Counted from the stretch's first letter, positions 27,581 through 40,416 are shown. The stretch: 64,000 nucleotides of DNA from Neelides folsomi (GCA_034687125.1 JAQGBZ010000028.1:186001-250000); one strand, 5' to 3'. The notes: generated by a model from the letters alone, not told the origin. Numbers and translations are program-made.

Positions 27581-29363
27581 ATGACACCAGAAGAAATGAG
27601 TCAAAAAATGTTCACTTTGCTCATATTCGTCACCCTCTGCACTGCCTTTGCCCTCCCCAAGCATGACATGGACAATAAACGTGTCATTGATAAGGTATGG
27701 TCAAAATTTTAAATGTTTCCATTCTTTTAATTTTATCCACTCTTGTCTTTTTATCAATTGGAATATTTTTTCATTTAAGGAAATAATTCCATAAATAGTT
27801 ATTTAATTCATTTATTAAATTGAATCCGTTTTTTATTTTCCCAAAATTCATTGTGAGATCATAAATAGAATGTTTGTGGATGTTGGGAGGAATTCAAAGA
27901 GGAGGTTAAAGGACTCTTTTTTATCTTCACCCTCCCCTTTGCATCTGCTATTTAAAGAATCCAAAAGAACCAAAACAACACTTGGTATACGGCCCAAGCT
28001 TGTAACTTTAGATTCCCTATAACTTTACACTTCTGAGCATTATCTTAAAAACTTCCTTTCCTATATTAGTAAAAAATGAAGTCTTGTAAGAAATGATAAG
28101 AAATGATTTGAGCAGATGGATAAATCAATTCATTTCAAATCGATAATTTTATTTCTTATTTCATAATCTTAATTAACTAACTCAACAAACTAAATGAAAC
28201 GAACTTCGATTATGTTTAGCCTTTGAGCGAACAAGAACATTTCATTGAAGGCGAGCACAACTCTGCCTACGACCACGAAGCCTTTTTGGGAGATGAAGCC
28301 AAGCAATTTGATGAACTTTCTCCTGAAGAATCAAGAAGGAGATTAGGGTAAGGAATTTTCATTAAATTACACTTAAAATTATCTAGTGTGGTCATTATAA
28401 TATTAATTAATTAAAGGAATAAATATATATTTATATATTTCTTTAACAGACTAATATTCGATAAGATTGACAATGACAAGGACAGTTTCATTGCTCATTC
28501 TGAGCTCAAAAAATGGATTCAAATGACTCAAAAGAGATATATCATCTCTGATGGTCGAAATCAATGGAAGATTCACAATCCTGAGAAGAAGGAGAAGATC
28601 CCTTGGGAGGAGTACAAGAAAAGCACATATGGATTTCTCGACGATGAACCGCGAGACTCCGACGATCGAAAAACTTATTCTAAAATGATGGAGCGGGACA
28701 GACGTCGATGGCGGATTGCCGACCAAGACGGGGATGATGCTCTGAGTCAAAGTGAATTTCAGAATTTTATCCATCCTGAGGATGTTCCACACATGTCGGA
28801 TGTCGTGGTCTACGAAACCATTGAAGACATTGACAAGGACAGCGATGGGAAAATTTCTCTCGATGAATACATAAGTGAGATAATATACATTTAATATACA
28901 TAATCAATGTTTATAACATGGAATGAAGTAAATAACTGATTTGATTTGTTAGGTGACTTGTACAGAGGAGAGCCAGGAAGCGAAGAACCTTCATGGGTTC
29001 AATCAGAACGGGAAACTTTTAACACTTTCAGGGATAAAAACTCTGATGGATTTCTCGATCACAATGAGGTTTGGAAATTAATTTTTAATTAATTCACAAT
29101 TTTAAATTTTGCATTTGTATTTGTTAATTGGTTACAAAATTAAATATTAATTTTAAATACTTTTTAACAATTAGGTTAAACAATGGATCATGCCGGATGA
29201 TTTCGACCATGCAGAAGCGGAAACAAATCATTTGATTCACTCGTCGGATTCCGATTCAGATGGAAAATTGAGCAAAGATGAAGTTTTGGACAAATATGAC
29301 ATTTTTGTTGGGTCCCAAGCTACTGATTTTGGTGAAGCTCTAGTCAAACATGATGAATTTTAA
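27581..29363 (+). CDS. CALU: Calumenin, CREC-family EF-hand protein of the secretory pathway
   Basis: Exons 27581-27694, 28220-28347, 28450-28874, 28953-29068 and 29175-29363 join in phase and give 323 residues (human 315). A signal peptide ([17 protein letters not shown]) follows a short lead, so Met at 27596 or 27608 may be the true start. Six EF-hand positions are visible: loops [12 protein letters not shown] (about 88-99), a degenerate [12 protein letters not shown] (124-135), then [36 protein letters not shown] and [12 protein letters not shown]. The C-terminus [19 protein letters not shown] ends in HDEF, the ER-retrieval signal of calumenin. CREC proteins are low-affinity Ca2+ chaperone-like proteins; calumenin regulates SERCA, ryanodine receptor and gamma-carboxylation in vertebrates. 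The second EF-hand has lost most acidic ligands here. Confidence 0.95.
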
Positions 29364-30913
29364 AAAAAAAACCATTTCAATTTCTAATATTTGATTCAAA
29401 ATAGGAAGCTTAGTAAGATAGGAATTTGCAATAATTGCCAAAGTCGCTCAGTAATTCATTTCTCTATTCAGAAGGTCTTTACATAGGAGTCAGTTTTTGA
29501 ACCATTTTAATAAATAGCTATTAACTATTTACAATTATAATGAAATAATGACATATGTTTGTGCAGTGAGTGAAGCCAAAAGATAATCAAATTTTATTAT
29601 TCCATTAAAGGCACAAATGATTTTTATATTCTCCAAATTAGGAAGGATTTACATGTTTATAAGAATGTCTGCTTAATATAACAGTTTAAATGAATTCTCC
29701 AAATTTATCCAACATTGGAATGAAAGAACTTTTTTTTATGTAAATGACCAATTTTTCTTAAACGTAGTTTTTGGAATGATGAAACTCGATTTAAAACCCA
29801 AAGAATAAATACTTGTAAATTGAATATATTTATATAGGAATTGTTTGTTACAAATCAGTCCTATTACTCAACTTTTTAACAAATCACTAATACTCATCTT
29901 TGTATACTATATACCTGTTTAATATGTATTTATAACATATTAATTCGTTTTTTTTCAATGCAAGATATGTAAACTATTTATGCCTCTTATAACAATTTTG
30001 GATTTCTAAGTTTAACCATATCAGGAGTCGCTGACAGGTTTAATTTATTTAATTAGATAAATTTAAATGTTAATTTATGAAATCTCCAAAAATTAGAATA
30101 ATGAAACTTTATTCAAATGCAACGAGGTGTGCAAATTCTCGATCGTTGACGTTGATGCCATGAAACGCATGCCGAAAATGTAAATGTCAATTCACGTTTA
30201 TGATTCTCCAATGAGCAACTTAAATGGAGATGAACTTAAATGACAAAAGAACAAAAATTAGTTAATTGTAGGCCCCTATTAGGTTATTGATTTATGTATA
30301 CAAAAAGCTAAACAAAGAAAGAGCACCAATACGGGTAAAGAGCAAGAATGAAGTTTTGTATGCAAGATTTTAATGTTTAAATATGCAATAGCGAATAAAC
30401 AAATGTCTCAAATCAATATTATTCATATTCTTTCCTTCATGATGAAGAAACTCATAATTCAGATGTAAATGTTCATGATAACAAATATATGTATCATAAT
30501 GAGCATTACTAATATTACTTAAGTAATAGATTGTTTAAGCATTGAGTTGTGAACATGATAAATAAAAGGCAATTGTTTTATATTTATGTATTTCTCACTT
30601 CATTTTATAAGTGAGTAAATAGTTTATTTATAAAATTGAAACATTTATACTAGGCATTAGAATATAACATAGGTATGCATTTAAGATCACGGAAGCATAT
30701 ATAAATATTTGTATCTGACTGACAAGTAAAACACATTTGTAAGGTAGTAAAGTAAAAAGTAGTAATTGTGGGATAAGAATTACACTTTGTTAATGTAAAT
30801 GACTAGTCAACACAAGTAACTACGAACTAAAGGACAATTGGTTAAATAGGAAATTAAAATTTGATCATATTTAGATAATATGGAATTGGTCCTTTTGTTA
30901 AAAAATTTGGGAT
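29364..30913. other. AT-rich intergenic region
   Basis: Between the converging calumenin gene and the secreted-protein gene. Only AT-rich sequence and no ORF with coding character; nothing else recognised. Confidence 0.6.
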
Positions 30914-31989
30914 TCAAAATGGAACGGATTGATTGAGATGTAAAATTTTCTCTAGACCCGAAACATTTTCAACTTTGTTGTGGAAGTTGATAAAGAGGTC
31001 TGGGGTGGAAGCGAAGAGATTGGAGTTGTTCGATTCCTCAATTTGACCTGAGAGGGTCGAAGTGTTAATACTATTTGGGAGGGTTGAAAAGTCCTCATAG
31101 TGGGGTGGGTCATGGATTTCTCGTCGTGACTTGGAGGTTGCGTTCGTCGTGTTCTTGACCTTCCATGGATCTTCATTGGGAATTGGGTTCAAAATGAAGT
31201 CATCAAAATAGGTTGGCTCCTTCACTTCCCGACGTGACTTCTCGAAGAGCTGCTCTTTGGGAGTTGTGCGATTCTGGAGAATTTTCCTCAGCTCCAAAAT
31301 CTAAATATATTTTGATATTTAGTCAAAAACGACATGTTTAATGGATTAAATGCACATTTGAATTAAATTCATTTGGCTAAATCATTTATGTGATTCCTTC
31401 AATATTCATATGAATCGTGGATGGGGAAGATAAGGAAAATTTGCAAATTTGTACCTCAGGACCGGAGAGGTTGAGAGCTTTTGCAAAATAACTCAAACGG
31501 TCAGGTTGGATTCCAGCCGGCCCTAAATTTCTCAGTGTGTCCTGAAAAATAAATGAATATTTGCCATAGGAATACATTTAAGAAAGAGGTGGAATTGAGA
31601 AATGATTGTATTAAAAGTCGTTTACTTTCAGCATCTCGAATTCATGAGGTGGGAGATCTCTTGCATGGATTGAATTCTCATGCTGGGAAATGTTCAAAGG
31701 AAACCCGGGTTGGAAACCGTCGATGAGGTCGAAGGGGAAGGTCACCGTTTTGAGAACGATCAGCACGCTGTCGTTGTTCCTTCCATCAATCCCAGTCCCG
31801 TTCAACTCAACGTCTCCAGGAATCCCCCGACCCATGGCAAAGTACGTGAAGTAGAGCAACGAGGAAACTGCAAAATAACCCAATCATTAGAAATATTTAA
31901 TTTAGAATGCGGGGAGACTCAAGCCAAGAAAACTAAAACTAACAATTAAATTAATCCTTACTAAAAATTAGCACGACGAATCTCTTCAT
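30914..31989 (-). CDS. Unrecognised secreted, glycosylated protein with duplicated dibasic motif (prohormone-like)
   Basis: I do not recognise this protein. Exons in transcript order 31989-31962, 31867-31626, 31541-31455 and 31300-30914 join in phase and give 247 residues. An N-terminal signal peptide or anchor (MKRFVVLIFISSLLYFTYFA) is followed by an acidic/polar chain with about ten N-glycosylation sequons (NGT, NIS, NLS, NRT, NTT, NVS and others). There are few cysteines. Residues 140-154 KSRREVKEPTYFDDF and 176-190 KSRREIHDPPHYEDF are an internal repeat 36 residues apart, each with an Arg-Arg pair that furin or prohormone convertase could cut. This suggests, but does not prove, a peptide precursor. 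Alternatively it could be a matrix or haemolymph glycoprotein. It is head-to-head with the MXD gene. Confidence 0.72.
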
Positions 31990-33191
31990 GGTGGAAGCTG
32001 GGAATTTTTGTGAAATGAAGAATCCGACAAAATGTTCCTTCTGACTTCCTTCGAAGACTCTCGACGACTAATCAGAGAAGGTCCGATGTGAAGACAAAGA
32101 GAATTCAGTTTTAAATAGTCACAGCTTAACAAAATAGCTTTAGTCACTTGAATAATAAAAGAACGCGCGTAAAGTAGTTCTCGAAGGTTCTTAAAATTAT
32201 CTATTTATTAAAACATTCCATATGCACAAAGGTGATTCAAATTAAGGAGATTATCTGAGATAAAGTCAATAAAGGTCAGGTCCCCTAACATTTTATTAAT
32301 ATTAACTACCCACTAAATTTGTGTAAATACTACTACAGTCCAAAATGATTTGTACCTATATAAAAAGAATTACTATCCTCTTCACTTTAGTACTCGGGTT
32401 TTAATTTGGGAAGTTTTACTAACATTTTTAACATTTTAACATTTATTTGAATTGACTTGTCAAAACATTGTACGATTGAAGGTAAATTTTAGATAAAAGA
32501 TCAATAGTCCTATTGTTAATAAACTACTTTGAATTCGCCGAAGGGAGAGTTTTGACCTTTGGGCTTTGGGTTGTGGTTTTGTAATTCAAATTAATTCTCT
32601 CATTTCTCTCCCTCCCGTTCCTCAACTTTACAAAAGAGAAAGAGAACTATAACTATAATAGGGATTGACTAATTATAATCCCCCTAATTAGGCTTTTTTG
32701 AATAAAAATAACATACATATTTCCATGAACTTGGTGTATTTTATAAAAATCATTCAAATAAATTGGATATTAATCAATTAAGATCATTATGTAAAGATGG
32801 CCAATGAAGGTACATATAAGGATTTACCAATTGAAAAGGATTTACCTTTAAATTTTAATGCAATGATGATTATTATATAATGAAATGATTTAATAATAAT
32901 TTATGATTTTTATTTTAAATTCTGATTTTCTCCATTAGTCTCACTTTTCCCCGAAACGTTGCAGAGCAGAGGTGAAAGCCATTCGGGGCTGATAAAGACT
33001 TTAGCGGAGACCTCCGGTTAGATTTAGCTATATATGAATAAAAGGCATTAAAGGTCGAACCCTCGAATCCATCAAATTTTAAACTAAATGTATCTTCTTT
33101 ATATTTTTGCAAGGATGAATGTGAATTCTCTCTGATCTTAAACAACGGAATTAATCTTGATTAAGTTTTAAGTTAACAACTCAAATCACAA
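31990..33191. other. Head-to-head intergenic region, secreted protein / MXD
   Basis: Divergent 5' flanks. Apart from the TATA-like site on the minus strand, no element is recognised. Confidence 0.5.
32089..32117 (-). promoter_or_regulatory. Candidate TATA box and start site for the secreted-protein gene
   Basis: On the minus strand TATTTAAA (32117-32110) lies 28 bases before TTCACAT (A at 32089), 100 bases upstream of the ATG. Spacing fits a TATA promoter; the initiator is imperfect. Confidence 0.35.
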
Positions 33192-34288
33192 ATGTCTCAA
33201 GATGCTTCGCCGTCTCCAATGGGAGACAAAGAAAGGGTCGAATCTCCAATTGAATGTGAGGGCGATTCTCCTTCTCCCGATAACAGGTATGATTAATGAA
33301 GATCTCCCTTCATCCATTTCAAACATTTGGTGACTAATGTGAGGTTAATTTTTTCAGATTATACCATAATGAATTAGAAAAGCATCGTCGCGCTCAGCTG
33401 AAAGAGTGCCTTGAGAGATTGAAGGAACTTGTGCCGATGGGGCCCGATGCTCAAAAACACACGACCTTAAGTCTTCTCACTCGATCCCGCCATTTTATTA
33501 AAGTTGGCAAAAGTTTTAATTGTTATTTTATTCATTTGACTCTCCTCCGCAAATATAAATAAATAATATATAACAAAAATAAATAACATTTTACAATATT
33601 TTCAAGTATTTTGTCAAGTTTTGTAATTTGAATTGGAATTTGCAGACTCTTCAACAGAAGGATCAGAAGCACACGATATTCAAAGACCAGTTATTAAAGG
33701 AGCAGAAATATCTCAAGAGACGTTTGGAACAACTTCAACATTTGGCTAAAGGCGGAGCGATCGGGGTCGGGAATTCGACCTTAAGATCTGCCAATGGAAC
33801 GGCTGCAGCAGCGGCCGCCTCTTCCTCTCCAATGCTGGTCAACTCAAACGTCTCTATCCAGAATGGAACGACCTTCATGGGGAGAAATGCACAATCAGTG
33901 ACTCCGCACATTCTGAAACGACGTCAAAATCCCGAGTCTTCTTTTCATACGGCTATTATTTCTTCAGATTCCAACATGGTTACAAGTACCACCGAAACAG
34001 GTAAATTAAATTTAAATAATTATAATAAATACTATCCAATTTCTTAATTGACTTACTATAGTTATAAACTTACATATATTTGTGAAATTATTGGGCTCAT
34101 CTTTTTTATTTCCAGACAATTTCTGCCTTCTCATTGACGAAATGGAATTGATGGAAGGAGTTGGAATCGGGGCCCAAAACAACGAAGGCGAAACGGACAA
34201 CCAAGGGTCTTTAATTAGTCTTAATGAAACCCAACCAACCGAACGCCAAAATTCTCATCGATTGTCCCTTGTGGAAATCGACACTTGA
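33192..34288 (+). CDS. MXD: MXD/MNT-family bHLH-leucine-zipper repressor, no SID seen
   Basis: Exons 33192-33286, 33358-33502, 33646-34000 and 34116-34288 join in phase and give 255 residues. The basic region and helix 1, [20 protein letters not shown], carry His35, Glu39 and Arg43, the contacts for a CACGTG E-box. Helix 2 is [16 protein letters not shown] and a zipper follows ([15 protein letters not shown]). The wording is closest to MXD1/MXI1/MXD4, which dimerise with MAX and oppose MYC. Those proteins recruit SIN3 through an N-terminal amphipathic SID; the 31 residues before the basic region here are Ser/Pro/Glu-rich with no such helix. An in-frame stop (TAA) lies 18 bases before the ATG, so no extension exists unless another first exon is used. 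The C-terminal half is Ser/Asn/Ala-rich. Confidence 0.88.
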
Positions 34289-36836
34289 GTCGATTTTTTT
34301 AAATCACGTTCATTTGTTTTCTTATACTCAAAGTTTCTTATTATTTTCATTGTATTGTTAGTTCTAAGTCCATATACATTTTAGAGGCCTTCTTTTAAAT
34401 CAACCACATTTTAATAATTACACACCTGGAATATGTATGGAGTTTTTATATTGTAATTTTGATGTAGCCATGTAATTGCGTTGATTGGTTTGTTAAATTG
34501 AAATGTTTTTAATGGAGGTTGTTAAGTTAAAAACTCCAATTTGTGATTCACTGATAAGATCACAAATATCTAAATCTTGAATTATACTTTAAGTACAAAT
34601 CTGTATTCTTCCTTGTTTTCTTGAAAATCAAATTGTGATTTAATTTTAATTTTATCCGCCTAATTGATCCTAAATATTGAGTTTGGGAGATTTTCCACAT
34701 TTTGTATAATATTCACAATTTTGAATCAAGCTAAATTATATTTTCGGAATTTTAAATAATACTTCAACTTTAGGGGAAATGAAAAAGATAATTACGAAAT
34801 TGTACCTCAATTTTTTATTTACAATTATGGTTTCAACTATTAAAACAATTGTAGCCAGTTTTCATTTATATTGTTTTTAAGATTTGTTCCTTTTGCAGTT
34901 TAGACTTTTTTCTTATTTTACTTCTTGTGTATTTTTCTACATGCTTATTATATAATACTTACTTGATATTAATCGAAGAAATATGTCTTAAGCGTCGATG
35001 CTTTATTCAATAACCCCTCATAAATTGGAAACTGCTGTTCACCAAAAAAGACTACAACACTTGAATGTTGCAAATACAAAGAAATTTTATAACATTTATA
35101 AACAATTTAATTAACGTGTTTGTCTCAGTGGCAAAAAAGAGAAAAAGAATTCTCTGAGTAAAAAATAAATCAATTACTCGTTCGTCTTTGTTTTTATTAC
35201 ACACGCGTAACATCAAACCATGAATAATAAAGCTAAGCTTTTCTGCGTATATAAAATAATTTGACTATATACGTACATTGTATGTTACCATAAAATTAAT
35301 AGTGAACTCTTATTATTCAACTTTAATATCATTACCACATGATTACTTTTATATTAAAAATTTCTACGTGGGTTCTATTAAGGAATAATATTGTGGGGTA
35401 TATGAGATCTATTTAAAGTATCTATGAGAGATGCATTTCTTTCGTGCCGTCACAAGGGTCGTTTATCTTCCCTTTGCCTTCCTCACAAACTTCCCTTATT
35501 TATTTCCATCTCTGCATATTGCATGGGAGTGATGTAAATGTGAATCCATTAGAACGGCCGTGATGAGACGAGGAATTGAATCATTATTTATTGGCAATAT
35601 TGGGAGGCCCTGAAGAAATTACCTCACTTCAATTGCGTTTTCTCCGACTCGAGCTCGAGATCGCATTACCAAATCCAATTCAGCCCCTGACATGAACATA
35701 TCTATTATCGATCTCTCTGAGTGGAAAAACGAATTTAATTATCTCAATCTTCATTTAAAACCCGCCCAACAAATCTCTCAACGGAATATTCACAAATGCA
35801 TCTCCCATTTAAAACACATAAAAACTCGCAATTTAAAAGGAATTTAGAACTTATTCCAAGTTAATATACAAGTTAATAACTTTATACATTCTAACACATC
35901 TCTAAGTACTTACAGTGATACTGTACTTAAGTAATAGATATTTGATACAGTATGTAGATAAATATTCTACATAAATACAGATACGTACAATTATATTACA
36001 TAATAATAATATACAATAATACGATTTCTCTACATAATACATATCCATGGGTACAAGTATGTACATACATAAAGTAAAATACTAAATATTGTAGAATTTA
36101 GATACATAGGAAAGTATGTAAGTTACCTAGTATATACATTACAATAACTAAACTAGCTTATCTAAATTTTACAAAAGCACTACAAGTACAGACATTATAA
36201 AGTATAGTGTGTATACTGTATACCTATTGGTATAAATGTCTTGTTATCTCTAATGCACTTTTTTATAATATATTTATGATACATGTATTACTATGTATTA
36301 CTGGTATAGATATAAATATTAAATTGATATGCAATATTAATCCAATTTTGTAAATAAGCATGAATAAAAATAAATAATTAGGTAGAACATAGATCCTTAA
36401 CTTTATTTAATTTAGATATAGAAATCTAATAATATACATACATATTATAAATGTACAGTACTTCATGACGAAAACAAGCGAAGAAATTATGATCGGATTT
36501 CTTACGATTAGTAACATAAATGTATTTTATATTACATAAGTTTGAGCTGATATTTACATATCTTGACTATTGGATAATGTATTTGAAGTATTTGTATGGC
36601 TTGAACATTTTTGTATGAACTGGATGTATTCTGCCATATAAATATGAATATGTATACTATGAATATATTTACCCGTGTTTGATTGGATCTTTTGATGGGT
36701 TTTAAGAGAATTGAAATTGATCTGATTGAGTTATACCTGTGGTGGTGGTGAGTTTGGAAAGAGGCATTTAAAATAGATTATTAGAAGGGAGCATAAATTG
36801 GATTGTCATGTTATGAGAGCGGGTTTATAAATATTC

Positions 36837-36890
36837 ATGAAAGTGTCGTTGAGGAAGATTCCTCCAGGAGCCCCGGGAGAACCCAAGGAG
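36837..36890 (+). other. Possible alternative first coding exon of PLC-epsilon
   Basis: ATG followed by 17 sense codons (MKVSLRKIPPGAPGEPKE) and a GTAATT donor, ending in phase 0. It cannot join the exon at 40416 in the right frame but can join 41827 in frame. Its G/C-rich codons stand out in AT-rich surroundings. Weak evidence. Confidence 0.25.
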
Positions 36891-38570
36891 GTAATTAGCA
36901 AGCTCAAATGAGTCTTGTGGTAATGAAGGGCGTATGAGAAAGGTTGATGTGATCTATCTACATATTAAAAGAGTCCTCATGATGAGCTTCGGACTGACGT
37001 CGGGTTTAATGAAAGTCTCATCAAGAGACTTTATAACCCTTTCCATTTCATTGGGGGTCCGAGGGGTTCAAAATCCAATTTCCGCCTCTTTCATCATTTC
37101 CAACGGACCGGGCGAATCTTTCTTTCATTCCCTGACTTGGTCAAGGGGAAGGATCTTTAGATCAAAACTCGGGGTTTCAAAATGACCAGGGAAATTCTTT
37201 TCATATTTCATTAAAGGCCCAACAATGAAGGGATCCGCCATTAAAATCAATGCTGTAACATTCCAAATCCTCTGATAAATAAGGAAACCCCAGAACCACC
37301 GCCAACCTTGAACGGGAATCAGAAATCCAGACGACTCCACTTCATAAATTTACTTTATGGCTCAAGGGATGAATGGGGAAGGGATTCAATTTGCCGTCTT
37401 ATTTCCCTTTTGTGGCTGGTCGGAAGGAGGTCATAATTATGCTCAGGTCGATGGTGAAGCCATCCATGTAATTATGACCAACATGGAATTCATCTTCTCT
37501 TAATCTTAAGAAGGAGAAGCCTTTGGAAAACCCCTGAACAAGCTAAATTACACAATTTTCAATACAATTCACTCTACGTTAAAAAAAAGCTTTTAAATAT
37601 ATAATAATTAATTTCCTTCAAATTATTGTATAAATGTATGATTTAAAACCATTTATGTAAGACGATTCCGGATTAGTGATAAAAGACTAAAAGGCAATTT
37701 CCTCTTTTCAAATTCAAATTATGTATTTTCTTGTTCATAAAGCCCCAAATATTACAAATACTAAAAGCTTTTATACAAAACAGTATTACAACAAATAAAA
37801 TCTTATATAATTATATATTACCTACATTGTATACTATTCATATTTTCCATACACTATCACATAAAGATATATTCTTTACTAGTTTTCCACATAAAATTAG
37901 GTATTATTCATATAAAATGTTATTTTCCTATAATACTTGTCTGTTACATTATGTATTCTATTATGCAATATCCCTATGGGAAATAAAACACAGATACATA
38001 GAGTACTTAAATAACATAAAATATACACTTGTACTTATACTTAACTATAGTTATACTTATTTAGGAATTTAATATTCCTAATGTGAGATTACTGAATGTG
38101 AGATTGAGTGAAAAGATGAATTTTGTTTAAGAGTTTTCTAAATTTTGAAAAAAGTTTTAATTAGAGTTTGATTGAGGGCTGAGGGTCTTGATTTGATTCA
38201 TCCAGGTCTGACCAGGTGAGTGGATTGATCTTAATCACTTTGACCTTTGATTTTTGGGCCAATCCCATTTTTCTTCCCCGCCGCCTGTGGGGCGACAGAA
38301 GGAAGCTTTTACTTTCACTCACCTCCAGGCACTTTCACTTCAACCCAAAACTGGCTCAATGAAAAAGGAACAATCACACAAATCACTCCACACGTTAAAA
38401 CAAAACCAAAACTTAGGACGAAACTTTAACCACCCTTTAACTTTACTTTAACTCATCCTCCATTCACGCCCCAAATACTCCAAATTCAATATACCATATA
38501 TCCCCCTTCCTCCAATTACCCAACTTTAACTTTATGGTAGTTCAACAATCTCACTTTTTAACTTTAAAGA

Positions 38571-38690
38571 TTCTTTATTTTTAACTACGCTTTAACTATA
38601 ACCATTCTTTAACTATTTTTTATCTTTAACTACTCTTTAATTTTAACTATTCTTTAGTTTTAACTACTCTTTAACTATTTTTAACTACTA
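38571..38690. repeat. Degenerate 17-18 bp tandem repeat
   Basis: About seven imperfect units of TTTAACTA(C/T)TCTTTAA with T-rich spacers. Confidence 0.6.
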
Positions 38691-39339
38691 ATGATATGTA
38701 CAATTAATGTTTTCATGTAACTATACTTAACAATATATCTGTATGTATAGGCAACTAAACTTAACAATGTTTTGATTATTGTATTAAGTTTAACTATAGT
38801 TAAATTTAATTATTATTTAGGCTCATGTGGGAATTTTGTAAATTTTGTCTCTCCAATAATTGTAAGTTTTTTTGAGTCTTTGACGAATGTTGCAATGGAG
38901 AATGTGAAGGAAGGTGTGAGTTTTGTTTATTGTCCATTCCAATGGTTGTATCTTGTGCGGGTGGATTAATGGATTTTGACAATTGGGAATTTTCGTAGTC
39001 GAGGGATTGTCCGGTGGGACGGAGGTAAATTGACCTCAATCGATATCTTTCCCCACACTCTCCTCCTCTGAAGACTGAGAAACTGGGTTTTAATTCTTTG
39101 GCTAATTGCCCTCTTCCATCCCATGACAGGGATGGGAATGATATTTAGTAGAAGTGGATGAGGAAATGAGTCGCGTGTGGGGTCTTTCCCAATTTGCCCC
39201 TTGCATCACCGAGGTTGAGCGATTAGAGCACCAATTCCAATTGTAATTCATTAGGCAGAAGTGGGGGCGGAAGGTGGGCAAGTGAGTAGCGGGAGGCTGC
39301 GGGTTATAAGGAACCCGGGTGCGCAGTCAGGCTGGGCCG

Positions 39340-39403
39340 TATAAAGCTCCTCGGACTCCTTCTCATTCTTCAGTTTCCTCCCGAGAGCTGTGGAGGTGAG
39401 TCG
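39340..39403 (+). promoter_or_regulatory. Core promoter with TATA box, initiator and DPE (PLC-epsilon)
   Basis: TATAAA at 39340-39345, TCAGTT at 39370-39375 (A at 39372 as +1, so TATA begins at -32), and AGTCG at 39399-39403, which is +28 to +32 and fits the DPE consensus RGWYV. All three arthropod core elements are correctly spaced. A splice donor (GTGAGT) follows at 39397, and a second donor (GTAAGT) at 39504, giving short non-coding first exons. Confidence 0.65.
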
Positions 39404-39503
39404 GCATGGCGGCCAGGTGCCGGTTTTGCCAACCTTGCAACTCAATTCACCCATGTGAGTCGTCGGAGGGAGACGGGGATGGAAGAGGAAGATAATACTG
39501 CAT
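39372..39503 (+). other. Candidate non-coding first exon of PLC-epsilon
   Basis: From the predicted start site to the donor GTAAGT at 39504 (or to GTGAGT at 39397). Spliced to 40416 the longer form places an in-frame TGA directly before the ATG at 40417 and contains a short upstream ORF starting ATGGAAGAGGAAG. This supports 40417 as the true start. Confidence 0.45.
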
Positions 39504-40416
39504 GGTAAGTTGGATCCCCGTACCGGGCAGCTCCATTCCACCACCGAGAACCTCGAAGGACAAAATTCCCAATTCTGTCCTAATCCGCTCAACTCCCTCA
39601 TCTCGCCCATCTCGCACAAATCTCCCACAAAAATCTCGCAAATCTCTCTCTCAAATATCTCAAAGTCGAGTTTCTCTCGCATCATCTGCCGTTCCCTCGA
39701 TCTCACAATGCCCGAATCTCGCCTCATATTTGTAAATGGATCTGGAAGGGAATTTTGGCACTTGAACCATCTGGTAGATTCCTCCATCGACATACTTTAT
39801 TTATCCAGCTTAATTTTCAATAATATTTCCCTAATGGAGATATTTATTGAATCCCTGTAGGAAAGCAAGTTAAACGGCAGGACACCTCGAGGATGATCAA
39901 TACAAAGACCTTTATCGCTCACTCAATGGGAAACAAGGGTTTAGAATCAATTAGTGGTCCCTTTAACTTCATTTAATCACATTCAAACTTGTCATGTTGG
40001 ATGTCAAGAGTTAATTAATGGCGGAATTCCCCAACTGGGGACTGGTGAGATTGATTGCTAATGGGAACTCAGCCCAGGTGTGTTGTGTACATTAAGAGAT
40101 GGATATTTAAATCAGGAAGTTCCACGTCCGGGAAGGGGAATAAGATGTCGGGGAAGTTTTGATCTTGTTGATGGAAGCGGGGAGTTTGGGAGTGGATCCG
40201 GCGATCGGTGTTTATTTATTTGCCTCGGGATTTTGATCGGTGAGTTGGCTGAGGATGAAAATGAAGCTTTATGGCCTCCTGCAATTTTGATGAAACGGAG
40301 GGGAGTGAGTGATTATTATTAAGATTCTCAAGCTGGGGCTCGGAAAAACTTTGGCCCATAACGCATATTTGTTTGTTAACCAAGTGGTTAAATATTAATG
40401 ACTTTTGTCTTGCAGA

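Larger units (their letters stand above)
34289..39339. other. Long intergenic region before PLC-epsilon
   Basis: About 5 kb. The first 4.4 kb is AT-rich with simple tracts and no coding signal except a short exon-like segment at 36837-36890. A degenerate tandem repeat lies at 38571-38690. GC content rises from about 38800 towards the promoter at 39340. Confidence 0.5.

Noticed and set aside
37041-37100. tRNA-like GGTTCAAAATCC box
   Set aside because: No acceptor stem or D-arm can be formed around it.
39251-39793. 180-codon minus-strand ORF
   Set aside because: It overlaps the promoter and first exon of PLC-epsilon, has no recognisable domain, and no splice or homology support.
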